DNA of 5,783 nucleotides from JACJYE01 sp964432875. GTDB lineage: Bacteria; Bacteroidota; Bacteroidia; Chitinophagales; Saprospiraceae. Below the pieces are notes generated by a model that was not told the origin of the DNA, searched no databases, and was given only the letters and a program-made list of their open reading frames with translations. Below are positions 5,359 to 5,783 of the stretch, piece after piece. Numbering within the stretch: position 1 is the stretch's first letter; every line of letters begins with the position of its first letter. The position numbers and the translations under genes are program-made. Location of the stretch: assembly GCA_964432875.1 (NCBI GenBank), contig CAYSPJ010000228.1, positions 1 through 5,783 of the forward strand. Direction: 5' to 3'.

Positions 5359-5783
5359 TCCACCCTCCCTTCCTCCTTCTTCAGCACCCGCTCCACCTGC
5401 GCCATGAGGGCCTTTACCAAGCCCGGCACCTCTGCCTTTTCGCCAGTGACGGTGAAGGCATCACCCACCAACGTTTTGCCTTTGAACAAGCGTGCACGAA
5501 CCGTCACGGCATCGTCCTTTACGGTGTATAGCCCCTTGATGGAATAAGCATCCGGGATGTTTTTCAAATCAAAAAAGAGGTAGCCTGCCCCGGCGGCATC
5601 TTCCTCCCGCAAGTAGCTGTTGACGGCATCCGCCAGGTTGAGCGGGTCGTTGAACTGCGCTTCGTCCTGGAATGCGCTGCTGACAAAGACCAGGCCGGGC
5701 CGCGCCGGTTGGATTTTCTCCTTTCCATTCACCCTGCCGATGAAGATGGTGCCGGCATTGCGTGGATAATTGGGCACCGGCTC
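5355..5783 (-). CDS. C-terminal part of an unidentified gene, 5' end beyond the window
   Basis: The frame is open from the right edge to the TAG at 5357-5355, giving 142 residues. A GTG at 5777 could be called a start, but the frame continues upstream (EP before VPNYP) and no initiation context is visible, so the gene is treated as truncated by the window. The visible part reads as a mixed alpha/beta domain: TIFIGRVNG, LVFVSSAF, LADAVNSYLREE, AGYLFFDLKNI, then IKGLYTVKDDAVTVRARLF and TVTGEKAEVPGLVKALMAQV, ending in a charged helix. The pattern of strand, strand, TVTG and closing helix recalls C-terminal ligand or carbohydrate-sensor-like domains of larger Bacteroidota proteins, but I assign no family. 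It is upstream of the ATPase gene on the same strand, 101 bp away. Confidence 0.75.
   Translation of the reverse strand, partial: EPVPNYPRNAGTIFIGRVNGKEKIQPARPGLVFVSSAFQDEAQFNDPLNLADAVNSYLREEDAAGAGYLFFDLKNIPDAYSIKGLYTVKDDAVTVRARLFKGKTLVGDAFTVTGEKAEVPGLVKALMAQVERVLKKEEGRVD

Noticed and set aside
3630..5360. The ATPase gene as an insertion with target-site duplications
   Set aside because: I compared both flanks and found no convincing matching direct repeat or terminal inverted repeat, and there is no transposase or integrase gene.
2083..5783. A defence operon combining the partial gene, the ATPase and the protease
   Set aside because: The gaps of 101 and 159 bp hold repeats and a separate promoter candidate, the protease is exported while the ATPase is cytoplasmic, and composition differs.

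Overview
The window looks like chromosomal DNA of a Bacteroidota member, perhaps of the Saprospiria type. Three features suggest this. No start codon has a Shine-Dalgarno sequence. The clearest promoter is an exact TAnnTTTG -7 box. The gene content fits too: a Sec-exported outer-membrane barrel protein, an exported trypsin/PDZ protease, and an AAA-like ATPase with a PD-(D/E)XK-type tail from a family common in this phylum. The taxonomic call is inference; no marker gene is present.

Layout on the left (+ strand): the last 20 codons of an unidentified gene (1-63), then a 523-residue exported protein (128-1699). This protein has a small N-terminal beta-rich domain, a long helical/coiled-coil middle and a C-terminal beta barrel. 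A hairpin with a T tract follows its stop. A 383-bp gap (1700-2082) then holds a two-copy hairpin repeat (1734-1791) and the probable remains of a broken + strand gene (about 1785-2102). The second half of that remnant runs into the 3' end of the convergent protease gene.

Layout on the right (- strand): read in the direction of transcription, a partial gene enters from the right edge and ends at 5355. The 513-residue AAA/PD-(D/E)XK protein (5253-3712) follows, then the 489-residue trypsin-like/PDZ protease (3552-2083). The gaps are 101 and 159 bp. Each carries a small repeat: a CGACT repeat with stacked stop codons, and a REP-like stem-loop containing GCGAAGC.

Two composition classes are visible. 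Sampled 60-bp lines of the barrel and protease genes are about 67-70% G+C, while sampled lines of the ATPase gene and the broken + strand gene are about 40-60%, mostly near 45%. The barrel protein and protease look like envelope house-keeping genes of the host. The ATPase looks like an accessory gene placed between repeats, and the remnant like decaying DNA. No complete defence system or mobile element can be shown. The best candidates for something undescribed are the ATPase/nuclease-fold protein, the unassigned C-terminal domain of the protease, and the paired hairpins at 1734-1791.
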